NCBI RefSeq assembly: GCF_020731415.2
Contig: NZ_CP088273.1
Location: 687,001-751,000, forward strand
Reading direction: 5' to 3'
Length of the DNA stretch: 64,000 nt
From: Phyllobacterium sp. T1293
GTDB taxonomy: Bacteria; Pseudomonadota; Alphaproteobacteria; Rhizobiales; Rhizobiaceae
Part shown: piece by piece, positions 35,271 through 45,613 of the stretch
How positions within the stretch are numbered: position 1 is the stretch's first letter
Layout of the letters: the number at the start of each line of letters is the position of its first letter
Translations under genes and position numbers: made by a program
Notes under the pieces: generated by a model
Seen by the model: only the letters and a program-made list of their open reading frames with translations
Databases searched by the model: none
Told to the model about the DNA's origin: nothing

Positions 35271-36644
35271 ATGACCATTACCGTCCGTTTTGCACCATCT
35301 CCGACCGGCTATATTCACATTGGCAACACGCGCACAGCCCTGTTCAACTGGCTGTTTGCGCTGAAGAACAATGGCCAATTGATCCTGCGTTTTGACGACA
35401 CCGACGTGGAGCGCTCAAAGACTGAATATGCCGAGGCTACAGCCGCTGACATTGCGTGGCTGGGTATCAAGCCTGTTCGGGTCGAGTACCAGTCGAAACG
35501 CTTTGCCTTTTACGATGCTGCTGTTGAAAAGATGAAGGCGTCGGGTGTGCTTTACCCCTGCTACGAGACAGCCGAAGAGCTGGAACGCAAGCGTAAGCTG
35601 CGCCTCGCGCGCCGTTTGCCACCTGTTTATGGCCGGGATGCGCTGAAGCTTACGGCGGAAGACCGGGCAAAGCTGGAAGCGGAGGGGCATCGCCCGCATT
35701 GGCGTTTTCTTCTGCCGAATTTCAAAAGCGATCCGTTTGCGCCTGTGCGTACCGTTATCGAATGGGACGACATTGTGCGCGGGCCCGAGCATGTTGATCT
35801 GTCGTCGCTTTCCGATCCAGTGCTGATCCGCGAGGACGGCACCTATCTCTATACGCTGACATCGGTTGTCGATGATATCGATATGGGTATTACGCACATC
35901 ATCCGCGGCGATGACCATGTCACCAATAGCGGTGTGCAAATTTCGATTTTCGAAGCGCTGGGCGCGAAGGCGCCCGAACTTGGCCATCACAATCTGCTGA
36001 CGACCGTTTCGGGAGAGGGGCTTTCCAAACGGACTGGCGCTTTGTCGGTTGGCAGTCTGCGCCGCGATGGATATGAGCCGATGGCCGTGGTCAGTCTTGC
36101 AGTTTTGACAGGCACGTCGGAGAATGTGGTGGCGATGCCCGATATGGCGACGCTTGCCGCACTATTCGATCCGAAAGCCACGTCGAAATCATCCTCGAAA
36201 TTTGATCCGGCGGAACTCGATACGCTCAACCGCACAATCATCCATGCGATGCCATTTGAAGTCGCAAAGGACCGCCTGCAGGAGATGGGTATCACCGGCG
36301 AAAAGGCTGAAGCTTTCTGGCTGGCAGTGCGCGGCAATCTTACCCGTGTTGCCGATGCGGCACTCTGGTGGAAGATCGTTCAGGAAGGCCCTGTTGGCGA
36401 CGAGCCTCTGGCCGCAGAAGATCGCGACTTTGTCGTGGCCGCGTTCGACCTCCTGCCGCAGGAGCCGTGGAGCCGTGAAACCTGGAAAGAGTGGACCGAA
36501 GCCGTGAAGGCGCAGAGTGGGCGCAAGGGCAAGCCTTTGTTCATGCCGCTGCGCATTGCCCTTACTGGGCTGGTTTCTGGCCCGGAACTCGCAGATTTAT
36601 TGCCCCTTCTTGGTCGGGAAGGAACGTTGGCCCGACGACCCTGA
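35271..36644 (+). CDS. gltX: Glutamate--tRNA ligase
   Basis: This 457-residue class I aminoacyl-tRNA synthetase has the HIGH-type motif [20 protein letters not shown] at the N-terminus and the KMSKS-type motif [13 protein letters not shown] near residue 248. Many Hyphomicrobiales have two GltX copies, so this one may charge tRNA-Gln for the amidotransferase route. The start at 35271 follows family N-termini. Its last 83 bp overlap the 3' end of the convergent DUF2865 gene. Confidence 0.95.
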   Translation: MTITVRFAPSPTGYIHIGNTRTALFNWLFALKNNGQLILRFDDTDVERSKTEYAEATAADIAWLGIKPVRVEYQSKRFAFYDAAVEKMKASGVLYPCYETAEELERKRKLRLARRLPPVYGRDALKLTAEDRAKLEAEGHRPHWRFLLPNFKSDPFAPVRTVIEWDDIVRGPEHVDLSSLSDPVLIREDGTYLYTLTSVVDDIDMGITHIIRGDDHVTNSGVQISIFEALGAKAPELGHHNLLTTVSGEGLSKRTGALSVGSLRRDGYEPMAVVSLAVLTGTSENVVAMPDMATLAALFDPKATSKSSSKFDPAELDTLNRTIIHAMPFEVAKDRLQEMGITGEKAEAFWLAVRGNLTRVADAALWWKIVQEGPVGDEPLAAEDRDFVVAAFDLLPQEPWSRETWKEWTEAVKAQSGRKGKPLFMPLRIALTGLVSGPELADLLPLLGREGTLARRP

Positions 36645-37674
36645 CCTTGCGGTTGGGGTCAATTGGCTTGTCCGGCGTCAATGGTTTTGGCTGTTCCGCT
36701 TCGACTTTCGGCACAGCCGGTTCTCCAAGCTGAATAATTGATGACGGCTTTTTCTCCGTTGCCGCCGGTGCCGGAGTGGGTTCGACCTTGGTTTCAATTG
36801 GCTTGACCGGTTGCGCAGGTTCAACTTTTGTCTGTACCGGCGCTGCTGGTTTGGCGGGTTCGGTCGTATTGCCTGTATTGCCCGCAGGTGGCAGTGGTTC
36901 AGCCGTCACAGGGGCGACAGGCTTGATCGGCTCGGCTGGCGCGAGGGTTCCTGCCGGTTGAGTAGGCTCGCTGCGTTGTGCAGGTTCAGCCGTTGGCGCT
37001 GTCAGCACCTGCGGTGCCGGTTTGGCCGGTTGCTTGGCAATGTCCTTCGGATTTCCCAATGTGGTGTAGTTTCCAGCTGTTCTCTGGCAGGTGCATTGCG
37101 GCGTCCCATTCGCGCCGACTTTGCGGAATTTGAAAGCATAGGGCATATCCGTATAGGCTTGCCCCTGCAGCGAGGTCATCTGGTCGACGGTTTCACCCCG
37201 TGTGGAATGATAGAACAGCTTTGCACCGGGGCACTGTGCCTGACATTGCGCCTCGTCACGGCCAAAGTTTTCGGCGCCGGTCGCATAGGAAATGGGGAAA
37301 TAATAACCGTCGCATGTGCGCACGCACAGCGTCTGGTATTGCCCGCCAGAGACAGGCGCTTCGCTATCCTGCGGTTCGGACTGCTCGGGCTGTTCATTGC
37401 CAAGGATTTCGTAAGGACGCCGCCGGGGCTCCTGTTCGTGTGGCCGGATGACGCGGTCATAGTCTTCGGATGATGGGCAATTATTGGCATCCATCGCCGC
37501 TTCAACGCGATCACGCCGCAGGTTGAGTTCATATTCATCACTGACAAAATCATTGTTGATCTCGCGCAGGCGCTGTTCCATGCGGGCGCAAGCGTCCGAT
37601 TGGGCGGCCGCAAACTGCGTCGAAAGCAGTAACGCACCGATGGCGAGTGCCGCGAAATGTATGAACCGGTTCAT
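36562..37674 (-). CDS. DUF2865 domain-containing exported protein
   Basis: This 370-residue protein has a signal peptide ([22 protein letters not shown]) and a DUF2865 domain. The domain contains the cysteine-bearing segments [20 protein letters not shown] and [19 protein letters not shown] long proline/alanine/glutamate-rich region ([19 protein letters not shown]) and a short C-terminus follow. The family is restricted to Hyphomicrobiales and has no known function; it may be a periplasmic or wall-associated protein. The start with the signal peptide at 37674 is chosen over a longer frame. Confidence 0.85.
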   Translation of the reverse strand: MNRFIHFAALAIGALLLSTQFAAAQSDACARMEQRLREINNDFVSDEYELNLRRDRVEAAMDANNCPSSEDYDRVIRPHEQEPRRRPYEILGNEQPEQSEPQDSEAPVSGGQYQTLCVRTCDGYYFPISYATGAENFGRDEAQCQAQCPGAKLFYHSTRGETVDQMTSLQGQAYTDMPYAFKFRKVGANGTPQCTCQRTAGNYTTLGNPKDIAKQPAKPAPQVLTAPTAEPAQRSEPTQPAGTLAPAEPIKPVAPVTAEPLPPAGNTGNTTEPAKPAAPVQTKVEPAQPVKPIETKVEPTPAPAATEKKPSSIIQLGEPAVPKVEAEQPKPLTPDKPIDPNRKVRVVGPTFLPDQEGAINLRVPGQKPAQ

Positions 37675-37769
37675 ATGTGCTCTTGCTCTGCAAAGATCAT
37701 GCGCAGCCAAACTGGCTGAGTGCGCATGAACCATCCATGAACGTGCGGCAGCAATAAGACGGCAGCGCG

Positions 37770-40067
37770 CTATTCGACGCGCTGCGAGGCCTCAACCACT
37801 GCCAGAGCCGTCATGTTGACGATACCGCGTGATGTCACCGATGGCGTCAGGATATGCGCCGGTTTGGCCGCACCAAGCAGAATTGGTCCGACATGCAGCG
37901 CATCCGTGACTGACTTTACCACGTTGAGCGTGATGTTGGCCGCATCGAGATTGGGGAAAACCAGCAGATTGGCTTCACCGCTCAGGCGGGAATGCGGCAG
38001 AACGCGTTCGCGCAGCATTTCCGACAAAGCGGAGTCGCCGTGCATTTCGCCATCCTGTTCCAGATCTGGCGCCTTCGCCCGCAGGATTTCCGAGGCGGCG
38101 CGCATCTTTGCGGCACTGTCGGAATCGCGTGAGCCAAAATTGGAGTGCGAGAGCAGGGCGGCCTTGGGCTCGATACCGAAACGGCGGATTTCATTGGCGG
38201 CAAGCACTGTTTTTTCCGCAATTTCTTCCGCTGTCGGATCGATGCTGACATAGGTGTCTGTCAGGAACAGAATGCCGCGCTGCGAGATCAGCAGGCTCAG
38301 GGCCGAGAAATTGCGGATACCCTCCAGCTTGCCGATGATCTGGTCGACATTGCGCAAATGGCGCTCGAAACGGCCTTCGAGGCCGCAGATCATCGCATCC
38401 GCTTCGCCGCGAACGAGGGCAAGTGCCGCAATTACCGTTCCGCTGGCGCGGACCATGGTGCGGGCAACTTCTGGCGTTGTACCCCGGCGACCGGTCAGGT
38501 TAACCAGCAAATCGACATAATCGCGGTAGCGCGGATCGTCTTCGGGGTTGATGATGTCGAAATCCGTGCCGACTTTGATTTTCAGGCCGTAGCGCTTCAG
38601 GCGCGTCTCGATGACCTGCGGACGGCCGATCAGTGTCGGGATTGCCGTGCCTTCTTCAAGCACCACCTGAGCGGCGCGCAAAACGCGTTCATCTTCACCA
38701 TCCGCATAGATAACACGCTTCTTCTCGGCTGTGCGTGCGGCAGTAAAGATCGGCTTCATGATGAGGCCGGAGCGGAAGACAAAGCGGTTCAGCTTGTCGA
38801 GATAAGCGTCGAAATCCTCGATGGGTCGATCAGCTACGCCGGTTTCCATCGCGGCTTTGGCGACAGCGGGGGCGATACGCAGGATCAGGCGTGGATCAAA
38901 CGGCGAAGGGATGAGGTAGTTGGGGCCGAAGGTTGGCGTTTCGCCTGAGTAGGCGCGTGCCGCCACATCTGATGGCTCTTCACGGGCCAGCGAGGCGATG
39001 GCCTTAACCGCCGCCATCTTCATTTCTTCGTTGATCGCCCGCGCACCGCAATCGAGCGCACCACGGAAAATATAGGGGAAGCAGAGGACGTTATTGACCT
39101 GATTGGGGAAATCGGACCGTCCGGTGCAGATCATGGCGTCTGGGCGGGCGGCGCGCGCCTCATCGGGCATGATCTCCGGATTGGGATTGGCAAGCGCCAT
39201 GATCAACGGGTTCGCCGCCATCTGCTTGAGCAGTTCGGGTTTCAGAACTCCGGCGGCTGATAGTCCGAGGAACACGTCGGCTCCGCCAATAACGTCGGCC
39301 AGCACGCGCGCATCGGTTTTCTGGGTGTAAACGGACTTCCAGCGGTCCATCAGCGTGTTGCGGCCCTCATAGACCACACCGTCGAGATCGCAGACCCAGA
39401 TATTCTTGCGGTCGGCACCAAGCTTGACGAGAAGATTGAGGCAGGCAAGCGCTGCAGCGCCCGCGCCAGATGCAACGATCTTGACTTTGGACAGGTCTTT
39501 GCCCGCCAGTTCCATGCCGTTAAGAATGGCTGCGGCAACGATGATGGCTGTGCCGTGCTGGTCATCATGGAAGACAGGGATATTCATCTTGGCACGGAGG
39601 ATTTCCTCCACATCAAAGCATTCCGGTGCCTTGATGTCTTCGAGGTTGATACCGCCGAAGGTAGGTTCAAGCGCGGCAACAACATCAACGATCTTGTTGA
39701 TCTCCTGCGCATCGATTTCGATATCGAACACGTCAATATCAGCGAACTTCTTGAAGAGAACGGCCTTGCCTTCCATGACAGGTTTGGAGGCAAGCGGGCC
39801 GATATTGCCAAGGCCAAGAACCGCAGTGCCGTTGGATATAACCGCTACGAGGTTGGCGCGGCTGGTATAGTCGGCGGCTGTGGCCGGGTCGGCATGAATG
39901 GCAAGGCAGGGTGCTGCAACACCGGGGGAATAGGCAAGGGCAAGGTCGCGCTGATTTCCAAGCGGCTTGGTCGCCTGGATTTCCAACTTACCCGGCTGGG
40001 GAAAGCGATGGTAAAACAGGGCGCTTTCGTCAAGGTCAGATAGGTCGGGCGTGGTATCCTTGGCCAT
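37770..40067 (-). CDS. maeB: NADP-dependent malic enzyme with phosphotransacetylase-like C-domain
   Basis: The protein has 765 residues. The N-terminal malic domain ([20 protein letters not shown], and the metal region [15 protein letters not shown] with [15 protein letters not shown]) converts malate to pyruvate and CO2. The NAD-binding domain follows ([22 protein letters not shown]). The last 330 residues are a phosphate acetyltransferase-like domain ([40 protein letters not shown]) that is usually regulatory, binding acetyl-CoA. This large form is typical of rhizobial Tme/Dme enzymes; cofactor preference is inferred. Confidence 0.93.
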   Translation of the reverse strand: MAKDTTPDLSDLDESALFYHRFPQPGKLEIQATKPLGNQRDLALAYSPGVAAPCLAIHADPATAADYTSRANLVAVISNGTAVLGLGNIGPLASKPVMEGKAVLFKKFADIDVFDIEIDAQEINKIVDVVAALEPTFGGINLEDIKAPECFDVEEILRAKMNIPVFHDDQHGTAIIVAAAILNGMELAGKDLSKVKIVASGAGAAALACLNLLVKLGADRKNIWVCDLDGVVYEGRNTLMDRWKSVYTQKTDARVLADVIGGADVFLGLSAAGVLKPELLKQMAANPLIMALANPNPEIMPDEARAARPDAMICTGRSDFPNQVNNVLCFPYIFRGALDCGARAINEEMKMAAVKAIASLAREEPSDVAARAYSGETPTFGPNYLIPSPFDPRLILRIAPAVAKAAMETGVADRPIEDFDAYLDKLNRFVFRSGLIMKPIFTAARTAEKKRVIYADGEDERVLRAAQVVLEEGTAIPTLIGRPQVIETRLKRYGLKIKVGTDFDIINPEDDPRYRDYVDLLVNLTGRRGTTPEVARTMVRASGTVIAALALVRGEADAMICGLEGRFERHLRNVDQIIGKLEGIRNFSALSLLISQRGILFLTDTYVSIDPTAEEIAEKTVLAANEIRRFGIEPKAALLSHSNFGSRDSDSAAKMRAASEILRAKAPDLEQDGEMHGDSALSEMLRERVLPHSRLSGEANLLVFPNLDAANITLNVVKSVTDALHVGPILLGAAKPAHILTPSVTSRGIVNMTALAVVEASQRVE

Positions 40068-40133
40068 AGATCATATCCTCCGGAAAACTGGCTTGTCGCA
40101 TCTTGGGATTTGCGATTCAATCTTTTTAGCATG

Positions 40134-40161
40134 CATAAATGACATGAAGAGCCATAAATGA
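40134..40161. promoter_or_regulatory. CATAAATGA direct repeat upstream of maeB
   Basis: CATAAATGA occurs at 40134 and 40153, 19 bp apart, in the spacer between divergent maeB and the phosphoesterase gene. It could be a regulator site, but the AT-rich context makes chance possible. Confidence 0.25.
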
Positions 40162-40295
40162 AGTGCATTTTGTTACAAGTGTTTATCTTTAGAAATCATA
40201 TACTTTTTACCGGCGTCATAAGACTGTGACATGAATCAGGTTTCTGTCAGGCCAAAGGTACCCTCGTGTACCGGTGCTGAACGGAGATCAGCCTC

Positions 40296-41117
40296 ATGGA
40301 TGAGCCAGAGACACGTAAGTTTCGCACGCTCTTTTTGTCCGATGTGCATCTTGGTTCCAAAGGCGCCAAGGCGAACTTCCTGTTGGACTTTCTGAAGTAC
40401 CACGATGCCGACACCATCTATCTCGTCGGTGATATCGTCGACGGATGGCGTCTGCGCCGCAGCTGGCATTGGCCACAAGAGCACAATGATATCGTGCAGA
40501 AGCTTTTGCGCAAGAGCCGCAAGGGCGCACGTATCCTTTACATTGCCGGCAACCACGACGAGTTCCTGCGTGACTTTCAGGGTACGCATTTCGGCGGCAT
40601 CGAGGTCATGGACCGCACGATGCACGAAACGGCGGATGGTCGTAAATTTCTGGTGATCCACGGCGATCAGTTTGACGTTGTCGTGCGTAACGCCCGCCAT
40701 ATCGCCTATCTTGGCGACTGGGCCTATGATGCGGCACTGGCGATCAACACTGTTATGAACAAGGTCCGGCGTATGCTTGGGCTGCGCTATTGGTCATTCT
40801 CCGCCTGGGCAAAATTCCGGGTGAAGAAAGCTGTCAACTTCATCGGATCGTTCCAGACTGTCGTTTCCGAGGAAGCCCGGCGCATTGGTGCGGATGGGGT
40901 CATCTGTGGCCATATCCACCATGCAACCATCGAACAGATCGACGGCATTGAATATATCAACACGGGCGACTGGGTTGAAAGCTGCACGGCCATTGTCGAA
41001 CATCATGACGGCAAGATGGAGCTTATTTCCTGGACGCACCTGATTGGCGAGAATGCGGGCTTTGCACCCGTCGTCAAACTTGAAGACAAGCGCCCGAAGG
41101 CGGCGAATGCAGCCTAG
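40296..41117 (+). CDS. UDP-2,3-diacylglucosamine diphosphatase-like metallophosphoesterase (LpxH family)
   Basis: This 273-residue calcineurin-like phosphoesterase has the metal ligands LFLSDVHLGSKGAKANF, YLVGDIVDGWRL, ILYIAGNHDEFLRDFQG, LVIHGDQF and ICGHIHHATIEQ in order. Such LpxH-like enzymes are annotated as hydrolysing UDP-2,3-diacylglucosamine to lipid X, but alphaproteobacteria often use LpxI for that step, so the real substrate may be another nucleotide-linked lipid. It is followed 27 bp later by a glycosyltransferase gene, in the same transcript. Confidence 0.88.
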   Translation: MDEPETRKFRTLFLSDVHLGSKGAKANFLLDFLKYHDADTIYLVGDIVDGWRLRRSWHWPQEHNDIVQKLLRKSRKGARILYIAGNHDEFLRDFQGTHFGGIEVMDRTMHETADGRKFLVIHGDQFDVVVRNARHIAYLGDWAYDAALAINTVMNKVRRMLGLRYWSFSAWAKFRVKKAVNFIGSFQTVVSEEARRIGADGVICGHIHHATIEQIDGIEYINTGDWVESCTAIVEHHDGKMELISWTHLIGENAGFAPVVKLEDKRPKAANAA

Positions 41118-41144
41118 GTGGATTTCCGCACAGGGACTGATCCA

Positions 41145-42203
41145 ATGAAAAGGCTCGTCATCGTTTCGGATGCCTGGCATCCGCAGGTCAATGGTGTGGT
41201 GCGCACCCTGACCAAATTGCGCGAGCAGATGGAGGCGCGCGGCGTCGAGGTGACTATCATATCGCCCGCAGACTACCGCTCCGCACCATGCCCGACCTAT
41301 CCGGAAATCCGTCTGGCACTGACCCATCCGGCCGCTGTAAAGGCCCGGATTGAGGCATTGCAGCCCGCCTTCGTGCATATCGCCACCGAAGGCCCGCTCG
41401 GTATCATGGCGCGCCGCGCCTGCCTGAAGAACAAATGGCGCTTCACCACCAGCTTTCACACGCGCTTTCCCGAATATCTGCGTGAGCGATTGCCCATTCC
41501 GCTTGGCTGGACCTATGGTTTTCTGCGCCGCTTCCACAATGCCGCCGAAACCTGTCTCGTTCCGACGCAATCGATCTATGACGAACTGACTGAACGCGGT
41601 TTCGATACATTGCGGGTATGGACCCGCGGGGTTGATCGCGACCTGTTCCGCCCGCAAGCGGATGTTGATCTCGACCTTCCGCATCCGATCTTTCTCTGCG
41701 TTGGCCGGGTGGCACCGGAAAAGAACCTTGAAGCGTTTCTTTCGCTCGACCTGCCGGGAACCAAGCTCATTGTCGGCGATGGTCCCGATATGGATGCGCT
41801 GAAACAAAGGTTTCCCGCCGCTGTTTTTGTCGGCAAGAAAGAAGGCGAGGAACTTGCCCGCCACTATGCGGGGGCCGACGTCTTTGTCTTTCCGAGCCGC
41901 ACCGATACGTTCGGTCTGGTGCTGCTTGAGGCGATAGCCTGCGGGCTTCCGGTTGCCGCCTATCCGGTTGCCGGACCAAAGGATGTTATCGGCGCAACGG
42001 GTGCCGGAGTTCTGTCAACCGATCTGCAGGAGGCAGCGCTAGGCGCTCTCGCCATGGGCCGCGTCGATCCTGACACCACGCTGGAAGGTTTCAGCTGGGA
42101 AGCCTGCGCTGATATTTTCGAGGATATCCTCACGGCGATTGTCGGCGCCAAGCAACAGATCAGCCATCAGGCGAAGACGACGCGGGCGGTATCTGCGCGC
42201 TAG
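41145..42203 (+). CDS. Glycosyltransferase family 4 protein
   Basis: This 352-residue GT-B glycosyltransferase begins RLVIVSDAWHPQVNGVVRTL and has the C-terminal nucleotide-sugar motif FVFPSRTDTFGLVLLEAIAC (EX7E). The N-half is similar in layout to SqdX/mannosyltransferases that act on lipid acceptors (HIATEGPLGIMARRACLKN). No signal or membrane helix is seen. It follows the LpxH-like gene in the same transcript, suggesting joint work on an envelope lipid. AGGGA lies before the chosen ATG. Its 3' end overlaps the convergent RDD gene by 44 bp. Confidence 0.87.
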   Translation: MKRLVIVSDAWHPQVNGVVRTLTKLREQMEARGVEVTIISPADYRSAPCPTYPEIRLALTHPAAVKARIEALQPAFVHIATEGPLGIMARRACLKNKWRFTTSFHTRFPEYLRERLPIPLGWTYGFLRRFHNAAETCLVPTQSIYDELTERGFDTLRVWTRGVDRDLFRPQADVDLDLPHPIFLCVGRVAPEKNLEAFLSLDLPGTKLIVGDGPDMDALKQRFPAAVFVGKKEGEELARHYAGADVFVFPSRTDTFGLVLLEAIACGLPVAAYPVAGPKDVIGATGAGVLSTDLQEAALGALAMGRVDPDTTLEGFSWEACADIFEDILTAIVGAKQQISHQAKTTRAVSAR

Positions 42204-42981
42204 GGTCTTCAGGCCCCGTCCGGATCACTGCCGTTCCGGCCAAGCGATCATAGATGGGGTCGCGTTTCTGGGAAACTGAAATAGTGATCCAGATAAACCA
42301 TGCAGTGCTGATGATGGCGGCAATAACCAACGGTAGGATCAATCCTGAAGCGCTGGGATCGGGTCGCGTGCTTTCGACATAAACGAGACCCCAGACGACC
42401 AAAGCCGGTATTACACCAATCCACATGGCCAAGTTCCGTATAACTGCTTTACGCAAGGGCAGCCCCGCTTGAGAAACATTATCCCTATCGATGCACCGTA
42501 TTTTTACGGCGCGCTTTCCATAGGTGGAGCCGGTGCGATGTTCCATGAAAACAAGATAGGCCAATAACAGCAATGTAGCTGGAATGTCCGTTGAGATTGC
42601 GGATCGACCTTGTCCCTCAGGGGAGAGTGGATAGCTTAACGCGAATGTCTTTGTCATTGAACCATCTTTGACAGTTTTGACGGCTGTCAACGTTCGGGCC
42701 ATGTTAAAACCAAGCACGCCAACATTGCATTGCCTGAATGTATCGAAACCAGCGGGCAGCGGCGGATCAAGGATCAGGCCTTCCGGCAGAACAGACACGT
42801 CCTGACAAACACTGGTCGTAAATCCGAACGTTCCCTGAATCGCGCCATTGGTTTGTGCGTAGAGCACGATGACCAGTATTTGCAGTGGCAGGAAGACGAT
42901 GGCGCTGTCGAAGAATAATGCCCAGACGCGCCGCCAGAAACCGGCCCGTCTCATTTGAGTGTCCTCATGTATATCAGTCAT
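42160..42981 (-). CDS. RDD family membrane protein
   Basis: This 273-residue protein shows the RDD features: RRAGFWRRVWALFFDSAIVF at the start of the first membrane helix with Arg and Asp, and FMEHRTGSTYGKRAVKIRCI in the middle. There are three to four membrane helices. The function of RDD proteins is mostly unknown; some relate to transport. It has an unusually long, polar loop between helices 1 and 2 (about residues 45-130) containing cysteines, probably periplasmic. The start at 42981 is preferred on similarity; the ribosome site is weak. Confidence 0.83.
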   Translation of the reverse strand: MTDIHEDTQMRRAGFWRRVWALFFDSAIVFLPLQILVIVLYAQTNGAIQGTFGFTTSVCQDVSVLPEGLILDPPLPAGFDTFRQCNVGVLGFNMARTLTAVKTVKDGSMTKTFALSYPLSPEGQGRSAISTDIPATLLLLAYLVFMEHRTGSTYGKRAVKIRCIDRDNVSQAGLPLRKAVIRNLAMWIGVIPALVVWGLVYVESTRPDPSASGLILPLVIAAIISTAWFIWITISVSQKRDPIYDRLAGTAVIRTGPEDPSAQIPPASSSPDG

Positions 42982-43254
42982 TTGTGATCTTGCCCCCGCT
43001 TGATCGAATTGATTTGATCCTGACGGGCTCACGCAAGAAATACAATTCGACCAAAGTATATAATTGTGCATCAACCCCATTTGTCAGTCGTTGACGGTAA
43101 TGCGCTTGCGACGGAGACTAAAATCAGCCCTGCAAGGGTTTGATCACAGAAAAACCTCTCATGTTTCTAGGCAGTTGCGGCAAATCATGATATTTCGGGA
43201 GACGGCTAGTTGATATATTAGTGCGCCGTTCCTCTTTCCTCCGAAAGTCCCTCC

Positions 43255-44466
43255 ATGACAGCCGCTACAGCGGACACTTTTCAGGACAATCCGTCTCGTT
43301 TCGAGGTGCGGCTTGCACTGGCTTATTTTGCGATATTTATCTCGAGCGGTCTGCATCTGCCATATTTTCCGCTCTGGCTGGAGTTTCGCTCCCTGTCGCC
43401 GACGGAAATATCAATCGTTCTGTCCATGCCGCTGTTTGTGCGGGTTATCGCAGCACCGCTGGTTTCCATTCTCGCCGATCAGTCGAATGATCGTGCGCAT
43501 ATTCTGACGATTGCCACCATTCTGGCCGTGATTGTTGCGGCGTTTTACTTTCTGCCATTCAACTTTTTCGGCATTCTCATGGTGTCGCTGCTGCTCGCCG
43601 CACCATGGACGGCACAGGTGCCGCTGGCTGATACGATTGCGCTCTCAGGCGTGCGTCGTTATGGGGCTGATTTTGCCAAGATGCGCGTCTGGGGATCGAT
43701 TGCCTTTTTGCTGGCGTCCTTCGCCGGTGGTGTCCTGATCCAGCATACGGGCGAGTGGGTTATCCCGACGGTTCTGCTTGGCGCGCTGGTTGCGGCGTGT
43801 GGTATGAGTTTTGTTGTACCGCGCATCGGCAAGCCGCGCCGCCTGTCGCCACTGTCGGATATTGATATGGCCAATGCGGGCAGGGCCTTGCGCCGTCCTG
43901 CTTTCGTTACCTTCCTGATTGCCACGGGGATCACGCAGGCAAGCCACGCCTATGGCTACAGCTTTTCAGCCATCTACTGGAAATCCATCGGCATTGAAGA
44001 GACGGTAATCGGCGCGCTCTGGTCGATTGCTGTGGTGGCTGAAGTGATCATGTTCACCTGCTTTCGCCGGGTTTTCGGGCGTTTGCATCCGGCGAGAGTG
44101 CTGATGATCGGCTCAGCGGTTGCGATATTCCGCTGGACGGTGTTCCCGCTGATCGTACCGGCTGGCCTTGGGGTCATCGGCTTTTTCGTTGTGCAGAGCC
44201 TGCATTCTTTCTCGTTTGCCCTGTCTTTCCTCGGCATGCAGAAAATGATCGCCATGACCATTCCAGAGGAGAAGGGCGGCACGGCTCAGGGCATATCGAC
44301 ATTCTTCATTGGCACGTCGCTGGCCATTGTCACCATGGTTTCCGGGCCGCTTTACAGCGCCACCGGCATCTATGGGTTCTATGCCATGGTGGCGCTTGCA
44401 GCTGTCGGGCTTGTGCTCGCCAATGTTTCGCTGAAGCTGGAACAGCGCGAGCACAAGGTGGTTTAG
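43255..44466 (+). CDS. MFS transporter, PPP (phenyl propionate permease) family
   Basis: This 403-residue twelve-helix carrier begins VRLALAYFAIFISSGLHLPYF and has PAWLEFRS-type segments typical of the 3-phenylpropionic acid permease-like MFS_1_like family (YFPLWLEFRSLSPTEISIVL). Substrates are unknown for most members. It ends within a 4-bp tail-to-tail overlap with dgcA. No operon partner is seen, although the pairing with dgcA suggests a dipeptide or wall-peptide theme by inference only. Confidence 0.88.
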   Translation: MTAATADTFQDNPSRFEVRLALAYFAIFISSGLHLPYFPLWLEFRSLSPTEISIVLSMPLFVRVIAAPLVSILADQSNDRAHILTIATILAVIVAAFYFLPFNFFGILMVSLLLAAPWTAQVPLADTIALSGVRRYGADFAKMRVWGSIAFLLASFAGGVLIQHTGEWVIPTVLLGALVAACGMSFVVPRIGKPRRLSPLSDIDMANAGRALRRPAFVTFLIATGITQASHAYGYSFSAIYWKSIGIEETVIGALWSIAVVAEVIMFTCFRRVFGRLHPARVLMIGSAVAIFRWTVFPLIVPAGLGVIGFFVVQSLHSFSFALSFLGMQKMIAMTIPEEKGGTAQGISTFFIGTSLAIVTMVSGPLYSATGIYGFYAMVALAAVGLVLANVSLKLEQREHKVV

Positions 44467-45446
44467 CCCCAGAGTTGCGGCTCTGGCGGCGATACCAGGC
44501 TGCCCGCAAAGACAAGACCGGGACTGCGGTCTTCTTTCAGGATCAGCGGACCGTCAAGGTCAACAAAGTCCGCATCCTGCGCGACGAGAACGGCGGGCGC
44601 CATGGCCAGCGATGTGCCCACCATGCAGCCAACCATGATACCAAAATCAAGATCCCGCGCGCGTTTCTGCATACGCAGTGCCTCGGTGAGGCCGCCTGTC
44701 TTGTCGAGCTTGATATTGATGCTGTCGTAGCGGCCAAGCAGATTGTGCAGATCATCCGTGCCATGCGCGCTTTCATCGGCGCAAATAGGTACCGGGTGGG
44801 GGATGGTGGAAAGGATGGCGTCCTTTCCTGCTGGCAGAGGCTGTTCGATCAGCACAATTCCGGCTTTTGCCGCCGCCAGCATGTGCCTGACAATATTCGC
44901 GTCGGTCCAGCCTTCATTGGCGTCAAGAATGATGCGGCTCTTGGGCGCAGCTTCGGCAACTGCGAAAATGCGCTCCTCATCGTCCTCGCCGCCAACCTTG
45001 ACTTTGATCACGGGGCGGTCAGCCATGGCGCGGGCGGATGCAGCCATGGTTTCGGCATCGCCGAAGGAAACGGTAACAGCGGTGGTCAATGTCTTGAGCG
45101 GTGGGAGTCCGATGATATCGGCCACCCGTTTGCCGCTGCGTTTGGCTTCCAGATCCCAAAGCGCGCAGTCAACCGCGTTGCGGGCAGCGCCTTCACCAAT
45201 CAAGCCGTGCAAATCCTCGCGCGTTGCGCCTGCGGCGAGGGCATCGCGCAATTTTTCGATTTCAGCGCAGACGGAGTCGAGGCTTTCGCCATAGCGTGCA
45301 TAGGGCACGCATTCGCCGCGTCCCGTGTAGAGACCGTCGCGCAATGTGCAAAGCACAACGGCCGCTTCGGTCTTGGAACCTCGTGAGATGGTGAACGTTC
45401 CAGCAATGGGCCAACGTTCGACGGTTATCTCTAAAATAGTCATCAT
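44463..45446 (-). CDS. dgcA: N-acetyl-D-Glu racemase / dipeptide epimerase DgcA (enolase superfamily)
   Basis: This 327-residue protein belongs to the muconate-lactonizing subgroup. It has the KxK base motif VIKVKVGGEDD, metal ligands in IILDANEGWTDANIV, IEQPLP and CADESAHG, and the second lysine in SINIKLDKTGG. It resembles L-Ala-D/L-Glu epimerase and DgcA of Hyphomicrobiales, which racemise glutamate derivatives during cell-wall peptide or D-amino acid use. DgcA's usual partner DgcN is not adjacent here. AAGG precedes two consecutive ATGs; either could be the start. Confidence 0.87.
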   Translation of the reverse strand: MMTILEITVERWPIAGTFTISRGSKTEAAVVLCTLRDGLYTGRGECVPYARYGESLDSVCAEIEKLRDALAAGATREDLHGLIGEGAARNAVDCALWDLEAKRSGKRVADIIGLPPLKTLTTAVTVSFGDAETMAASARAMADRPVIKVKVGGEDDEERIFAVAEAAPKSRIILDANEGWTDANIVRHMLAAAKAGIVLIEQPLPAGKDAILSTIPHPVPICADESAHGTDDLHNLLGRYDSINIKLDKTGGLTEALRMQKRARDLDFGIMVGCMVGTSLAMAPAVLVAQDADFVDLDGPLILKEDRSPGLVFAGSLVSPPEPQLWG

Positions 45447-45613
45447 ATGCGCCTTAATTGCTACAGTGACATCAAGTCAGAGACTCGATATGTGTTGGGG
45501 ATGTTGACCGATAGAGCAAACAATTCAAGTGCTTCTGTGGTTATGGTACGTCTTGTTGATCTCAGCAGGGATGATGATCGCAGACGAATGAAGTTCAGGG
45601 ACGCCAGAGGCGA

